DNA of 64,000 bases from an uncultured Acidobacteriia bacterium (GCA_903925975.1 CAIYHG010000093.1:1-64000); one strand, 5' to 3'; shown: positions 49,044 to 57,755, counted from the first letter of the stretch. Numbers and translations: made by a program. The notes: generated from the letters alone by a model not told the origin.

Positions 49044-49994
49044 TTAGCCCAGCCCCGGAACTCCGCCGAGGGTCTTGGCAAGCCGGACCGCGCGCAGAAT
49101 CGCCTGGGCCACAGCCTCGGCGGCCGCAACTCCGAGAGCGTTGATATCGGCAGCGACCTCGCCGGTCGCGAGCGCGAAGGTAATGTCCCCGTCGAACATC
49201 GTGTTGACCGGGTAAATCGTACGGGCCATGCCCAGGCTGGCGAATTGCGCCAGTTTGTTCGCCTGAACCTTCGTGAGCTTTGCGTTAGTGGCTACTACGG
49301 CCAGCGTGGTATTACCCGCGCCGCGTGCGCCCGGCGCGCCGTTCCGTTTCATCACCTCGACCGTATCGGCGAATTCCCGGCCATCGGGGGCCGTCCGGGC
49401 CCCGGCCACAATCTTGCCGGTGGCGGGGTCGCGTACGTCGCCCAACGCGTTCACTGCCACCAGACACGCGACCATGGCGCCTCCGGGCAACGTCACCGTG
49501 AAGGAGCCGATGCCGGATTTCATGGCCTGCTTCATCCCGAGTATCTTGCCCACGGTCGCGCCCGTACCGGCGCCCACGCAACCTTCCTTGACGGCGTCAT
49601 CCGTCGCAGCGGCCGCAGCTGCGTATCCCATGGCGGCGGTGGGCCGCACGTTGGCTTTGCCGATCGCGAGATCGTACAAAATCGCGGCGGGCGTCAGGGG
49701 CACCTTGGCTGCGCCCGTCTCGTATCCGAAGCCCTTGCTCTCCAGGTACCGGCGCACTCCCGACGTCGCCTCCAGACCGAAAGCGCTTCCGCCCGAGAGC
49801 AGGATGCCGTGCGTCTCCTGTGTGATGTGGCCGGGGTCGAGCGTGGCGATCTCCTCGGTCCCCGTGGCCGAGCCGCGGATGTCCACGCCTCCCACCGCGC
49901 CCTTCCCGCACAAAATGGCGGTGCAGCCGGTGATGGCCTCGAAGTCGGAAACGTGCCCGACAAGAATGCCCGTGATGTCTGTAAGTCCTTTCAT
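49044..49994 (-). CDS. P1-family (DmpA-type) aminopeptidase
   Basis: P1 peptidases self-process to expose an N-terminal Ser or Thr nucleophile. The 316-residue protein has the family N-terminus (DITGILVGHVSDFEAITGCT), LLSGGSAFGLEATSGV, and GAGNTTLAVVATNAKL with T229/T230 at the expected processing site; many members have Ser at this place. Length fits the shorter single-domain relatives of DmpA. The peptide substrate is unknown. It is convergent with trxB-ridA. Confidence 0.85.
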   Translation of the reverse strand: MKGLTDITGILVGHVSDFEAITGCTAILCGKGAVGGVDIRGSATGTEEIATLDPGHITQETHGILLSGGSAFGLEATSGVRRYLESKGFGYETGAAKVPLTPAAILYDLAIGKANVRPTAAMGYAAAAAATDDAVKEGCVGAGTGATVGKILGMKQAMKSGIGSFTVTLPGGAMVACLVAVNALGDVRDPATGKIVAGARTAPDGREFADTVEVMKRNGAPGARGAGNTTLAVVATNAKLTKVQANKLAQFASLGMARTIYPVNTMFDGDITFALATGEVAADINALGVAAAEAVAQAILRAVRLAKTLGGVPGLG

Positions 49995-50043
49995 CGCCTA
50001 ATTTATAGTTGTATGGTAGCATCGGTTTCAAGGACCGACCGTA

Positions 50044-50808
50044 TTGTTCGACTTGCTGAAGCAGCCAGTTCTCGCGGTTCAGGAGTTTCTTCTTCTTGCG
50101 GGCCGGGCGTTCCGAAACATCTTCCGCCACCCGCACTATGGGGACGACATAGCGCTCCAGATGGATACGATCGGGGTGGGCAGTCTCCCGATCGTCGTAC
50201 TCACCGGTTTCTTTAGCGGCGCCGTCATGGCGCTGCAAATGTCTCGCGCTCTGGCGATGTACGGGCAGGTGGGGCGCACCGGAACGGTAGTCTCGATCAC
50301 GCTGGTTCGCGAACTCGGCCCCGTCCTTACGGCCCTGATGGTCGCCGGCCGCAACTCTTCGGGTATCGCCAGCGAACTCGGCTCGATGAAAGTCACCGAG
50401 CAGATCGATGCCATGCGCGCTCTAGGCACCGACCCCGTCCAGAAGCTGGTGACGCCCCGGCTGTTGGCTACGGCGGCCATGCTCCCGGTTCTGACTGTGA
50501 TTGCGGATTTCGTTGGAATGGTGGGCGGCTGGCTGATTGCAGCGGCCTTCCTGGATCTAACCTCGCTGCAATACTGGAGCACGGCGTGGCGGGCGCTCGA
50601 ATGGAATGACGTGTCGCAGGGGCTCCTGAAACCGCTGGTATTCGCGGTGGTGGTCTCGCTGATCGGGTGTTTCTACGGGTTGCGCACTACGGGAGGGACG
50701 CAGGGCGTGGGCCGCTCCACGACGCAGGCCGTGGTGGCCTCGACCGTCCTGATCTTCATCCTGGATTTGCTGATCACCAAGATTTTCGTGAGCCAGGCGG
50801 GCGGATAA
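50044..50808 (+). CDS. mlaE: Phospholipid ABC transporter permease MlaE
   Basis: MlaE is the inner-membrane core of the Mla system that moves phospholipids across the envelope. The 254-residue protein has about six membrane helices and the family motif SSGIASELGSMKVTEQIDAM. It starts at TTG. The stop shares one base with the mlaF ATG (TAATG). The usual mlaB and mlaC genes are not in this cluster. Confidence 0.92.
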   Translation: MFDLLKQPVLAVQEFLLLAGRAFRNIFRHPHYGDDIALQMDTIGVGSLPIVVLTGFFSGAVMALQMSRALAMYGQVGRTGTVVSITLVRELGPVLTALMVAGRNSSGIASELGSMKVTEQIDAMRALGTDPVQKLVTPRLLATAAMLPVLTVIADFVGMVGGWLIAAAFLDLTSLQYWSTAWRALEWNDVSQGLLKPLVFAVVVSLIGCFYGLRTTGGTQGVGRSTTQAVVASTVLIFILDLLITKIFVSQAGG

Positions 50809-51635
50809 TGTCAGGCAGCGGCCATACGCCGGTAGTGCGCTTCGAAGATGTTACGGTGGAGTTCGACGACCAGCCGGTTCTCTCTGGCGTCAGCTTTGAG
50901 GCGCAGGAAAAGGAATCGCGGGTCATCTTTGGCGCCGCGGGCAGCGGCAAGACCGTGTTGCTCAAGACGGCGCTCGGGCTCATCAAGCCCTCCAAAGGGC
51001 GCGTGTTCGCCTTCGGCCGCGACCTTACGGCCATGCGCGAGCAGGAGCTTTTCGAAATCCGCAGCCGCATGGGGATGCTCTTCCAGGAAAGCGCATTGTT
51101 CGACTCGCTGACCATTGAAGAGAACGTGGCCTATCCGCTGCTGAACCAGAAGTCTATTCACTGCTCCGTGAAAGAGGCGCAAAGGCGCGTGCAGGAGGCG
51201 CTGGACTTCGTCGAACTGGGCGACACGCTGGAGAAGTTTCCCTCGGAACTATCGGGCGGTATGCGCCGCCGCGCCGCGATTGCCCGCGCCGTGGTAACCG
51301 CGCCTCCGCTGATCCTCTACGATTCGCCAACCGCGGGTCTCGACCCCATCACGGCTTACACGATCATGGCCCTGCTCATCAAGGAGCGCGACGCGGCCGG
51401 CACCACCACTCTCATGGTGACCCAGCGCTATCAGGATGGTCATCTGATGGCCAATTTCCGGTACAATTCGGAACAAGGGCGCTTGGAGCCCGCCCAGAAC
51501 GGCGCCGCGCGCGATTTGCGAACGACCTTCATGGTCCTGCGCGAGGGGCGTCTGGTCTTCGAAGGCAGGCAGGAAGAGCTTGAGCGATCGGACGATCCGT
51601 ACCTCTCGAAATTTGTGAAGAAGCGGGAAGAATAG
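50808..51635 (+). CDS. mlaF: Phospholipid ABC transporter ATP-binding protein MlaF
   Basis: MlaF powers the Mla transporter. The 275-residue protein has a Walker A variant GAAGSGKTVLLKT, the signature SGGMRRRAAIARAV, and Walker B LILYDSPTAGLDP. The segment SRMGMLFQESALFDSLTIEE is typical of this branch. A C-terminal extension (about 210-275) carries a Thr-rich loop after MVTQRYQDG. It is translated directly after mlaE and before mlaD. Confidence 0.93.
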   Translation: MSGSGHTPVVRFEDVTVEFDDQPVLSGVSFEAQEKESRVIFGAAGSGKTVLLKTALGLIKPSKGRVFAFGRDLTAMREQELFEIRSRMGMLFQESALFDSLTIEENVAYPLLNQKSIHCSVKEAQRRVQEALDFVELGDTLEKFPSELSGGMRRRAAIARAVVTAPPLILYDSPTAGLDPITAYTIMALLIKERDAAGTTTLMVTQRYQDGHLMANFRYNSEQGRLEPAQNGAARDLRTTFMVLREGRLVFEGRQEELERSDDPYLSKFVKKREE

Positions 51636-52709
51636 ATGCCGGAGCGGAGCAAAGTCAAATGGTCGCAGTTGAAGGTCGGCATGGTCGGCGCCGCCGCCTT
51701 TGCCATCCTGTTCCTTCTGGTGTTTCTGCTAACCGGCAGCAAGGGGCTCTTTCAGAAGAACGCGATGCTGCGCACCTACATGGATGATGCTTCGGGCCTG
51801 GCCGAAGGGACTCCGGTACGGCTGAACGGCATCACCGTGGGCTACCTGAATGCCCTGCGCCTGACCGGTTCGAGCGGTCCGAGGCGCTCGGTGGAATTCC
51901 AGATGCTGGTGCAGCAGAAGTTCCTGACGGATATTCCCGTGGATTCCATCGCCGGGATCAGCGCGGCGAACCTTCTGGGTGACAAGTTCATCAACATCAC
52001 CAAAGGTACGAGCCCGAAAACCGTGCTCCCAGGAGGGGAATTGGCCAGTCTGCAGGCGCAGGACATCCCCGAGTTGATGGCCCAAAGCGCCAACCTGCTC
52101 CAATCGTTCCAGACGATTGTCGGCCGCCTCGATAAAATGATCGCCGGCGTCGAAGAGGGTAAGGGAAACATAGGCAAGTTTCTGAAGGACGAAGAGCTAT
52201 ACACGCGGCTCAATAGCATTGCTTCCGAAGGGCAGAAACTGCTTTCGGACGTCCGCACCGGCGGAGGGACGCTCAGCAAGCTGATCTACGACGACTCGCT
52301 CTATCAGGAAATCCGCTCGCCGCTGCGGCGCATAGATGGCATGCTTGCCGACCTGCAAAACGGACAGGGCACGGCCGGCAAACTACTCAAGGACCCGGCT
52401 CTATTCGACGAAGCGCATCAGTCGCTCATCGAGATGCGGGGTTTGCTTGCCGATGTGAATGCCGGGAAGGGAACCGCGGGCAAGCTGCTGAAAGACGAGC
52501 AGCTTTATCAACGCATCAATGAATTGGCGGTCAAGCTCAACGGAACCATTGACAAGATCAATTCCGGCAGCGGCACGGTGGGCCAACTCATGGTGAACCC
52601 GGCGCTTTTCGAATCCCTCAACGGCGCCACGCGCGAGTTTCAATCGCTGGCGAAGGATATCCGGGCGAACCCCAAGAAGTTTCTCACCATCCGGTTGACC
52701 CTGTTTTGA
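51636..52709 (+). CDS. mlaD: MlaD-family MCE-domain protein with 34-residue repeats
   Basis: MlaD is the periplasmic substrate-binding ring subunit. The 357-residue protein has one membrane helix (residues 18-34: AFAILFLLVFLLTGSKG-like), an MCE domain (about 40-130: GLAEGTPVRLNGITVGYL, then GDKFINITKG), and a helical C-terminal half with five copies of a G-T-x-G-K-L-L-K-D-x-x-L-Y motif spaced exactly 34 residues apart. It starts at the base after the mlaF stop and overlaps the next gene by four bases. Confidence 0.92.
   Translation: MPERSKVKWSQLKVGMVGAAAFAILFLLVFLLTGSKGLFQKNAMLRTYMDDASGLAEGTPVRLNGITVGYLNALRLTGSSGPRRSVEFQMLVQQKFLTDIPVDSIAGISAANLLGDKFINITKGTSPKTVLPGGELASLQAQDIPELMAQSANLLQSFQTIVGRLDKMIAGVEEGKGNIGKFLKDEELYTRLNSIASEGQKLLSDVRTGGGTLSKLIYDDSLYQEIRSPLRRIDGMLADLQNGQGTAGKLLKDPALFDEAHQSLIEMRGLLADVNAGKGTAGKLLKDEQLYQRINELAVKLNGTIDKINSGSGTVGQLMVNPALFESLNGATREFQSLAKDIRANPKKFLTIRLTLF
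52164..52609 (+). repeat. Five in-frame repeats of 102 bases in mlaD
   Basis: The motif glycine codons start at 52164, 52266, 52368, 52470 and 52572, an exact 102-base period. Encoded motifs are GNIGKFLKDEELY, GTLSKLIYDDSLY, GTAGKLLKDPALF, GTAGKLLKDEQLY and GTVGQLMVNPALF. The DNA copies have diverged while the protein motif is kept, which suggests selection on structure. Confidence 0.85.
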
Positions 52710-53521
52710 AAACGCGAAAACAGCTGGTAATTAATGCCGACGATTTCGGCCTCGCGCCGGACGTCAATGCAGGCATTGTGGAGTGTCATGTCCGCGGAGT
52801 ACTGACTGCCGCAACGCTGATGGCAAACGGCGCGGCGTTCGAAGACGCCGTCCGGTTGGCGCGCCAAACCCCATCGCTCGATATCGGCGTACACCTGACG
52901 CTGATCGGCGGAACTTCACTCCTAACAGGGCGGTCTCTTCCGGTCACGGTAACCGATTTTCTGAGGGCATACGCGAGCGGCCGAACACGCATATACCAGG
53001 AGCTGCGCGCGCAAATCGAGCGGGTCCTCGAATCCGGGCTGCGCCCGAGCCATCTCGATACTCACAAACACACTCACTTGGCCCCACCCGTATTGAACGC
53101 AGTGGCCCGGCTCTCTCAGGAGTTCGGAATCCGCTGGGTGCGCCGCCCGTTCGATTTTCCCGTGAACGCAGCGCCCGTTCCGATCCTGAAGCGGCTCACC
53201 GGCCGCGCCTTGGGCGTGCTGCGAGGCCGTTTCCACCGGGTGCTCTCCGAGCATGGATGCAAGACCACGGATCACTTCGCTGGTTTTCAAATCACGGGCC
53301 GCTTCCAAACCGCCGAACTCGTAGCTTTGCTGGATGCGCTTCCGGATGGCAGCACGGAGCTGATGACGCACCCCGGCCGCTGCGGAGAACATCTCCGCGG
53401 AATGCGCACGCGCCTTAAGGAGAGCCGCGAGCGTGAACTCGAAGCGCTGCTTTCCGCCGAAGTGCGCGAAGCCCTGGAGCGCAACCGCATCCAGCTGGCG
53501 GCGTTCACGGATCTCGCGTAA
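52706..53521 (+). CDS. YdjC/ChbG/HpnK-family carbohydrate deacetylase
   Basis: These metal-dependent enzymes remove acetyl groups from sugars; HpnK members belong to hopanoid gene sets. The 271-residue protein has LVINADDFGLAPDVNAGIVE with the metal aspartates, DIGVHLTLIGG, LDTHKHTHLAP and ELMTHPGRCG. It starts at TTG overlapping the mlaD stop by four bases. The association with mla suggests an envelope-lipid or glycolipid substrate; I cannot separate HpnK from ChbG-like activity. Confidence 0.85.
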   Translation: MKTRKQLVINADDFGLAPDVNAGIVECHVRGVLTAATLMANGAAFEDAVRLARQTPSLDIGVHLTLIGGTSLLTGRSLPVTVTDFLRAYASGRTRIYQELRAQIERVLESGLRPSHLDTHKHTHLAPPVLNAVARLSQEFGIRWVRRPFDFPVNAAPVPILKRLTGRALGVLRGRFHRVLSEHGCKTTDHFAGFQITGRFQTAELVALLDALPDGSTELMTHPGRCGEHLRGMRTRLKESRERELEALLSAEVREALERNRIQLAAFTDLA

Positions 53522-53550
53522 CTCGATTCCGCGCCACTTATACTCAGAAT

Positions 53551-54372
53551 ATGCCCGGCATTCTTTATGTGGTCGCGACCCCCATCGGCAACCTCGAAGA
53601 CATCACCTACCGGGCCGTGAGAATACTGAAGGAAGCCGGCCTGATCGCCTGCGAAGATACGCGCCAAACGCGTAAGCTGCTGGATCGCTACGGCATTCAC
53701 ACTCCCACCATCAGCTACCACGAGCACAACGAGGCGGAGCGCGCCCCCGAGCTTGCCGCGCGCATGCTGGCCGGGGAGTCGATCGCGCTCGTTTCCGACG
53801 CGGGCGTGCCTCTGATCTCAGACCCCGGCTACCGGCTGGTAAGGGCCGCCATCGAGAACGAGATCCGGGTGGAGGCGATCCCCGGCCCGTCGGCGGCGCT
53901 TGCCGCGCTGGCCGCCTCCGGCCTGCCCACCGACGCCTTTCACTTCGCCGGCTTCCTGCCGCCTAAGACCGGTCAGCGCGTCAAGGCGCTGGAGGCGCTT
54001 GCGGAGGAACGCGCCACGCTCATCTTCTATGAAGCTCCGCACCGCCTACTGGATACTCTGGAGGCCATCGAGCAGACCCTTGGGCCGCGCCCCGTGGTGA
54101 TGGCGCGCGAACTGACCAAGATTCACGAAGAGATTCTCCGCGGAACCGCCGCCGAGGTGCGCGCGCAGTTGGCGGCGCGCGAAGCCATCAAAGGCGAGGT
54201 GACTCTGCTCGTCGGCAAGGCCGAGGCGCCCCCGCCCGACGACGGACCGGTGGAGGAAGCGGTGGAAGAGTTGATCCGCCAGGGGGCCGCCCGGATGGAT
54301 GCGATCAAGGCCGTGGCGCGCCGCCGCGGGCTCTCCAAGCGCGAGGTCTACGATCAATTGCTGGGGAAGTGA
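53551..54372 (+). CDS. rsmI: 16S rRNA (cytidine(1402)-2'-O)-methyltransferase RsmI
   Basis: RsmI methylates C1402 in the ribosomal decoding centre. The 273-residue protein has the SAM-binding tetrapyrrole-methylase fold signatures LYVVATPIGNLEDITYRAVR, CEDTRQTRKLLDRYGI, ALVSDAGVPLISDPGYRLV and PGPSAALAALAASGLP. Length is normal. A TATACT at 53539-53544 ends six bases before the ATG and no ribosome binding site is seen, so the transcript may be leaderless. Confidence 0.95.
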   Translation: MPGILYVVATPIGNLEDITYRAVRILKEAGLIACEDTRQTRKLLDRYGIHTPTISYHEHNEAERAPELAARMLAGESIALVSDAGVPLISDPGYRLVRAAIENEIRVEAIPGPSAALAALAASGLPTDAFHFAGFLPPKTGQRVKALEALAEERATLIFYEAPHRLLDTLEAIEQTLGPRPVVMARELTKIHEEILRGTAAEVRAQLAAREAIKGEVTLLVGKAEAPPPDDGPVEEAVEELIRQGAARMDAIKAVARRRGLSKREVYDQLLGK

Positions 54373-54405
54373 CCGCCCAAGCCGGGTTGGCGCGCAGCGC
54401 CCCGG

Positions 54406-54837
54406 CTACTTGCCCGAAGATCCGAAACCGCCCTCTCCACGGCGGGAATCGGCGAGTTCGCCCTCTTCCCACTCCACCGCTTCGTAGCGGCTTACGATCA
54501 TCTGCGCGATGCGGTCCCCGGCCTGTATGGTGTATGGTTCGCGCCCCAGGTTCAGCAGGATGACGCGGATCTCGCCGCGGTAACCCGGGTCGATTGTTCC
54601 GGGCGCATTGGGCATGGTAATCGCGTGCTTGAGGGCCAGCCCGCTGCGCGGCCGCACCTGCGCTTCGAATCCGGGCGGCAGCTCTATCGTGAGCCCCGTT
54701 GAAACCAGCCGGGGAGCGCCGGGTTCGAGCGTGGCGTTCTCGACGGAGCATAGGTCCATGCCGGCGTCTTCTTCGGGTCCGTGGGCGTAGCGCGGCAAGA
54801 TGGCCGCTGGGTGAATTCGTCGGATGCGGATGCGCAC
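54406..54837 (-). CDS. dut: dUTP diphosphatase
   Basis: The enzyme hydrolyses dUTP to dUMP. The 143-residue protein has all five dUTPase motifs: DAGMDL, RPRSGLALK, GTIDPGYRGEI, AGDRIAQMI and RGEGGFGSSG. I start at the GTG at 54837, which gives the family length and N-terminus; the open frame runs on upstream opposite thyX. It is divergent from thyX, with 33 bases between the start codons. Confidence 0.93.
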   Translation of the reverse strand: MRIRIRRIHPAAILPRYAHGPEEDAGMDLCSVENATLEPGAPRLVSTGLTIELPPGFEAQVRPRSGLALKHAITMPNAPGTIDPGYRGEIRVILLNLGREPYTIQAGDRIAQMIVSRYEAVEWEEGELADSRRGEGGFGSSGK

Positions 54838-54843
54838 CCAGCT

Positions 54844-54864
54844 ATCATAACTTCCAGCTATGAT
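54844..54864. promoter_or_regulatory. Divergent -10 elements between dut and thyX
   Basis: TATGAT on the minus strand (54849-54844) ends six bases before the dut GTG, and TATGAT on the plus strand (54859-54864) ends six bases before the thyX TTG. The two are mirror images around a nine-base centre. Transcription would start at or near each start codon. No good -35 is seen for either. Confidence 0.45.
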
Positions 54865-54870
54865 ATCGTC

Positions 54871-56301
54871 TTGACCCCGAACAAACGCGTACTCACGCTC
54901 GCCCCCATCCCGCCCGAGAAGATTGCCTACGCCCTGGCTCGTTACAGCCGTTCGCCCGATTCGATCCGGGAATCCATCGAGTGGGTGCGCAGCCACGATT
55001 CCAGGAAATTTCTGGAGAGTTTCTACTTCCAATACGGGCACGCGTCCATTGCCGACCTGGGTCACGCCGTCATCTGCTTCGAGGGCATCTCCGAACTGGC
55101 GGCTACGGAAATTGAACAGGAGCCCCTCTGGGACGGCCAGGCGAAATCGTCGCGGTACCAGGATTTCTCGCGCTCGGGCTTCATCATGCCGGGCGAACTC
55201 GAAGGCGAAAACGCCGCGCTGTACCGACAGACTGGCGAGGCCCTGCTGGCCACCTACGGCGAAGTTAGGGAACTGGCTCGGGCGCGCCTCAAAGAGAAGC
55301 TGCCTCGTCCGGCCGACATGGCAGCCGACGCGTACGAGCGCAACTTGGCCGCGCGCGCCTTCGACGTGGCCCGCTACCTGCTGTTCTGGGGCGTGCCCAC
55401 GAACGTCGGCCAGGTGGTCAGCATCCGGACGATCGAGAAGCAGATTCGGCGACTCAAGGCCTCGCCTTACGAGGAACTCCGCAGCCTCGGCGACGAATTG
55501 GCGCAGGCCTGCGCCGCGCCGCCCGAGTGCGTGTGGGACGCTTCGTGGGAAGCGGAGCCGATCGCCCCCACGCTGGCGCGCCATTCGGAGCCGGATGCGC
55601 ATGCAGCGCGTGCGCGTGCGGACCTGCGGCTCTGGGCGGAACAGAATCTTCCGCCAGCGGCGGGCGCGGGGTCCGTGTATGTGGATCTGATGCGGCCGTC
55701 GAACATCCCCGCCGAAATCGCCGCTACGCTGCTTTACCCGGTTACCAACAGGCCGTTCCGCGAACTGTATGACATCGCCTGCGCCTGGAGCCCGCGGCAG
55801 AGAGCCGAGGTTTTCGACGTCGCGCTGGCCTCACGCACCAGGAGGGACGAGATTCTAGCCGGCTTCCGCGGCGGGCTCTACTGCTATGACCTGGTGATTG
55901 ACGTGGGCGCCTACCGCGATCTGCAGCGTCACCGGCGGTGCCAGAAATACCGGCAGGAATACGCCGGAGGCCTGGGTTTCGAGACGCCCGAACTCGTTGA
56001 GGAGGCTGGAGCCAGGGAAATCTACAACCGCGCAATGAGCCACGCCTTCGAAACCATGCGCCGGCTTCCGTCGCCCGCGTGCCACTATCTGCTGCCGTTC
56101 GGCGCCCGTTCGCGGTTCCTCTTCAAGATGGATTTCGCCGAAGTGGAATACGTCTCCAAGCTTCGCAGCGGAGTGAAGGGGCATTTCAGCTACCGCCGCA
56201 TTGCCTGGGAGATGAAATGCAAGATGGAGGAATTGGAGCCGGAGCTGGGCCGTTTGATCGAGGCCACTCCGCCGTGGATTGAAGACCCTCTACGCCGCTG
56301 A
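54871..56301 (+). CDS. thyX: Double-length FAD-dependent thymidylate synthase-like protein (ThyX family)
   Basis: ThyX makes dTMP from dUMP with FAD, NADPH and methylene-folate; ordinary subunits have 210-250 residues. This 476-residue protein contains two related halves. The first has FYFQYGHASIADLGH and QAKSSRYQDFSRSG; the second has DLQRHRRCQKYRQEYAGG and KLRSGVKGHFSYRRIAWEM. The N-half keeps SxRY but has QEP where RHR should be; the C-half keeps RHR but lacks SxRY. Start chosen at TTG 54871, since GTG 54781 would overlap dut by 57 bases; the start is uncertain. Confidence 0.85.
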   Translation: MTPNKRVLTLAPIPPEKIAYALARYSRSPDSIRESIEWVRSHDSRKFLESFYFQYGHASIADLGHAVICFEGISELAATEIEQEPLWDGQAKSSRYQDFSRSGFIMPGELEGENAALYRQTGEALLATYGEVRELARARLKEKLPRPADMAADAYERNLAARAFDVARYLLFWGVPTNVGQVVSIRTIEKQIRRLKASPYEELRSLGDELAQACAAPPECVWDASWEAEPIAPTLARHSEPDAHAARARADLRLWAEQNLPPAAGAGSVYVDLMRPSNIPAEIAATLLYPVTNRPFRELYDIACAWSPRQRAEVFDVALASRTRRDEILAGFRGGLYCYDLVIDVGAYRDLQRHRRCQKYRQEYAGGLGFETPELVEEAGAREIYNRAMSHAFETMRRLPSPACHYLLPFGARSRFLFKMDFAEVEYVSKLRSGVKGHFSYRRIAWEMKCKMEELEPELGRLIEATPPWIEDPLRR

Positions 56302-56322
56302 CCTCGCCCGGGCGATTGCCTT

Positions 56323-57666
56323 CTAGCGCAGGTTGAACTTCTTCATCTTGTAGCGAAGCGTGTCGCGCGTGATGCGCAACAGGCGGGCCGCCTGAGTCTG
56401 GTTACCGTTGGTCTTTTCCAAAGCCCGCGTCAGGAGCGTGCGCTCGTTCTCCTCAAGCGAGAGGCCTTCCGCGGGAATGTCCACGGCGGCGGCCGCAACT
56501 GCCGGGCTCGAGCCGTCGGGCCGGGAAATAGCGATCGGCAGACTCTGGTATGTGATCAGGGACGAGTCCTCAAGGATCATGGCGCGCTCGATCGCGTTTC
56601 GCAATTCGCGAACGTTGCCGGGCCAATCGTGCGCCATCAGAAGCCTCAGCGCGGAGTCGCTGACGCCTTCGATGTTCCGCTTGAACTTGCGGTTGTAATG
56701 CTCGATGAAGAAGCGCGTCATCGGCAGGATGTCGTCCGTCCGGTCGCGCAGCGGCGGAATCAGGATCTGAATTACGTTCAGCCGGAAATAGAGATCCTGC
56801 CGGAAAGCGCCCTCTTTCACGGCTTCCCGCAGATTCTTGTTGGTCGCGGCCACCACGCGCAGATCCAGGTTGATATCTTTCAAGCCGCCGAGACGCCGGA
56901 AAGACTGGTCCTCCAGCACGCGCAATAGCTTCGCCTGAAGCATCAGCGGGATCTCGCCGATTTCGTCCAGGAAAAGAGTGCCCCTGTCCGCCAGTTCGAA
57001 GATGCCGCGCTTCTGGGCGCGCGCATCGGTGAAGGCACCCTTCTCGTAGCCGAATAGTTCGCTCTCCAGCAGCGTCTCCGGAATGGCAGCGCAGTTGATG
57101 GCGATGAAAGGCTCGGCCTGGCGCACGCTTTGGTAGTGCAGCGTCTTGGCTACCAGATCCTTGCCTGTGCCGTTCTCTCCCTCAAGGAGGATCGTCGTGG
57201 CCTCACTCGCCGCAACGCGCCGTACGAAATTCAAGACCTCCCGCATGCTGGAAGATTCGGCGATGACTTCCCGCTTCTGCGGCGCGGCCTCTTCGGTGAC
57301 GTCCTTGATCGTAGCCACCACGCCCGATAGCGCTCCGGCCGCGTCGAACATCTGGGTGGTCCTCATGATCACCAGGCGCTCCATGCCGTTTTCGGTGTGG
57401 AGGCGGACCGTGCAATGGGGAGCCGCCGGCGCTTGGTTCAAACCCACCAGGACGCCGCAACCCGGTTCGCAAGAGGCGCACTTGAACACTTCCTGGCAGT
57501 ATTTGCCCAGGAGTTCGTCCGACCCCATGCCGAACAGTTTCTCGGCCGCCCTGTTCACCCCCGTAATTCGGAATTCGGCGTCATACAAGACAAGGGCGTC
57601 CGAAAGCTGATCGAACACGGACTCCAGGACAGCGGTTTTCTGCCAGGTTGGGCTAAGTTTTGACAT
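56323..57666 (-). CDS. Sigma-54-dependent transcriptional activator with cysteine-rich PAS domain
   Basis: This is an NtrC-family enhancer-binding protein. The 447-residue protein has an N-terminal PAS domain (residues about 12-115) with C57, C63, C66 and C70 (YCQEVFKCASCEPGCG), an AAA+ domain with Walker A GENGTGKD, GESELF-like LLESELFGYEKGAFTDA and FLDEIGEIPL, and a Fis-type helix-turn-helix at the end (NQTQAARLLRITRDTLRYKM). No receiver domain is present. ATG 57666 is preferred because TATAAT at 57689-57684 lies just upstream of it, making TTG 57684 impossible. It faces the cytochrome cluster. Confidence 0.92.
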   Translation of the reverse strand: MSKLSPTWQKTAVLESVFDQLSDALVLYDAEFRITGVNRAAEKLFGMGSDELLGKYCQEVFKCASCEPGCGVLVGLNQAPAAPHCTVRLHTENGMERLVIMRTTQMFDAAGALSGVVATIKDVTEEAAPQKREVIAESSSMREVLNFVRRVAASEATTILLEGENGTGKDLVAKTLHYQSVRQAEPFIAINCAAIPETLLESELFGYEKGAFTDARAQKRGIFELADRGTLFLDEIGEIPLMLQAKLLRVLEDQSFRRLGGLKDINLDLRVVAATNKNLREAVKEGAFRQDLYFRLNVIQILIPPLRDRTDDILPMTRFFIEHYNRKFKRNIEGVSDSALRLLMAHDWPGNVRELRNAIERAMILEDSSLITYQSLPIAISRPDGSSPAVAAAAVDIPAEGLSLEENERTLLTRALEKTNGNQTQAARLLRITRDTLRYKMKKFNLR

Positions 57667-57683
57667 CAAAGCAGTTGTTCCCA

Positions 57684-57755
57684 ATTATACCAAGGCCTCT
57701 GGGGGAATTGGCCCAACCCCGGTGATTCCGGGGGGATTGCGCCCACCCTGGGCGC
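57684..57755. promoter_or_regulatory. Intergenic control region with two inverted repeats
   Basis: On the minus strand TATAAT (57689-57684) is the likely -10 of the sigma-54 activator. Two perfect inverted repeats follow: CCCCGG (57717-57722) with CCGGGG (57728-57733), and GCGCCCA (57739-57745) with TGGGCGC (57749-57755). They lie 40-80 bases upstream of the -24/-12 promoter at 57797, where enhancer sites for the activator would be expected. That assignment is inference. Confidence 0.45.

Noticed and set aside
54838-55602. Upstream extension of the dut frame to 398 residues
   Set aside because: It is antisense to thyX, lacks any domain, and the 143-residue form from the GTG at 54837 has the complete set of dUTPase motifs.
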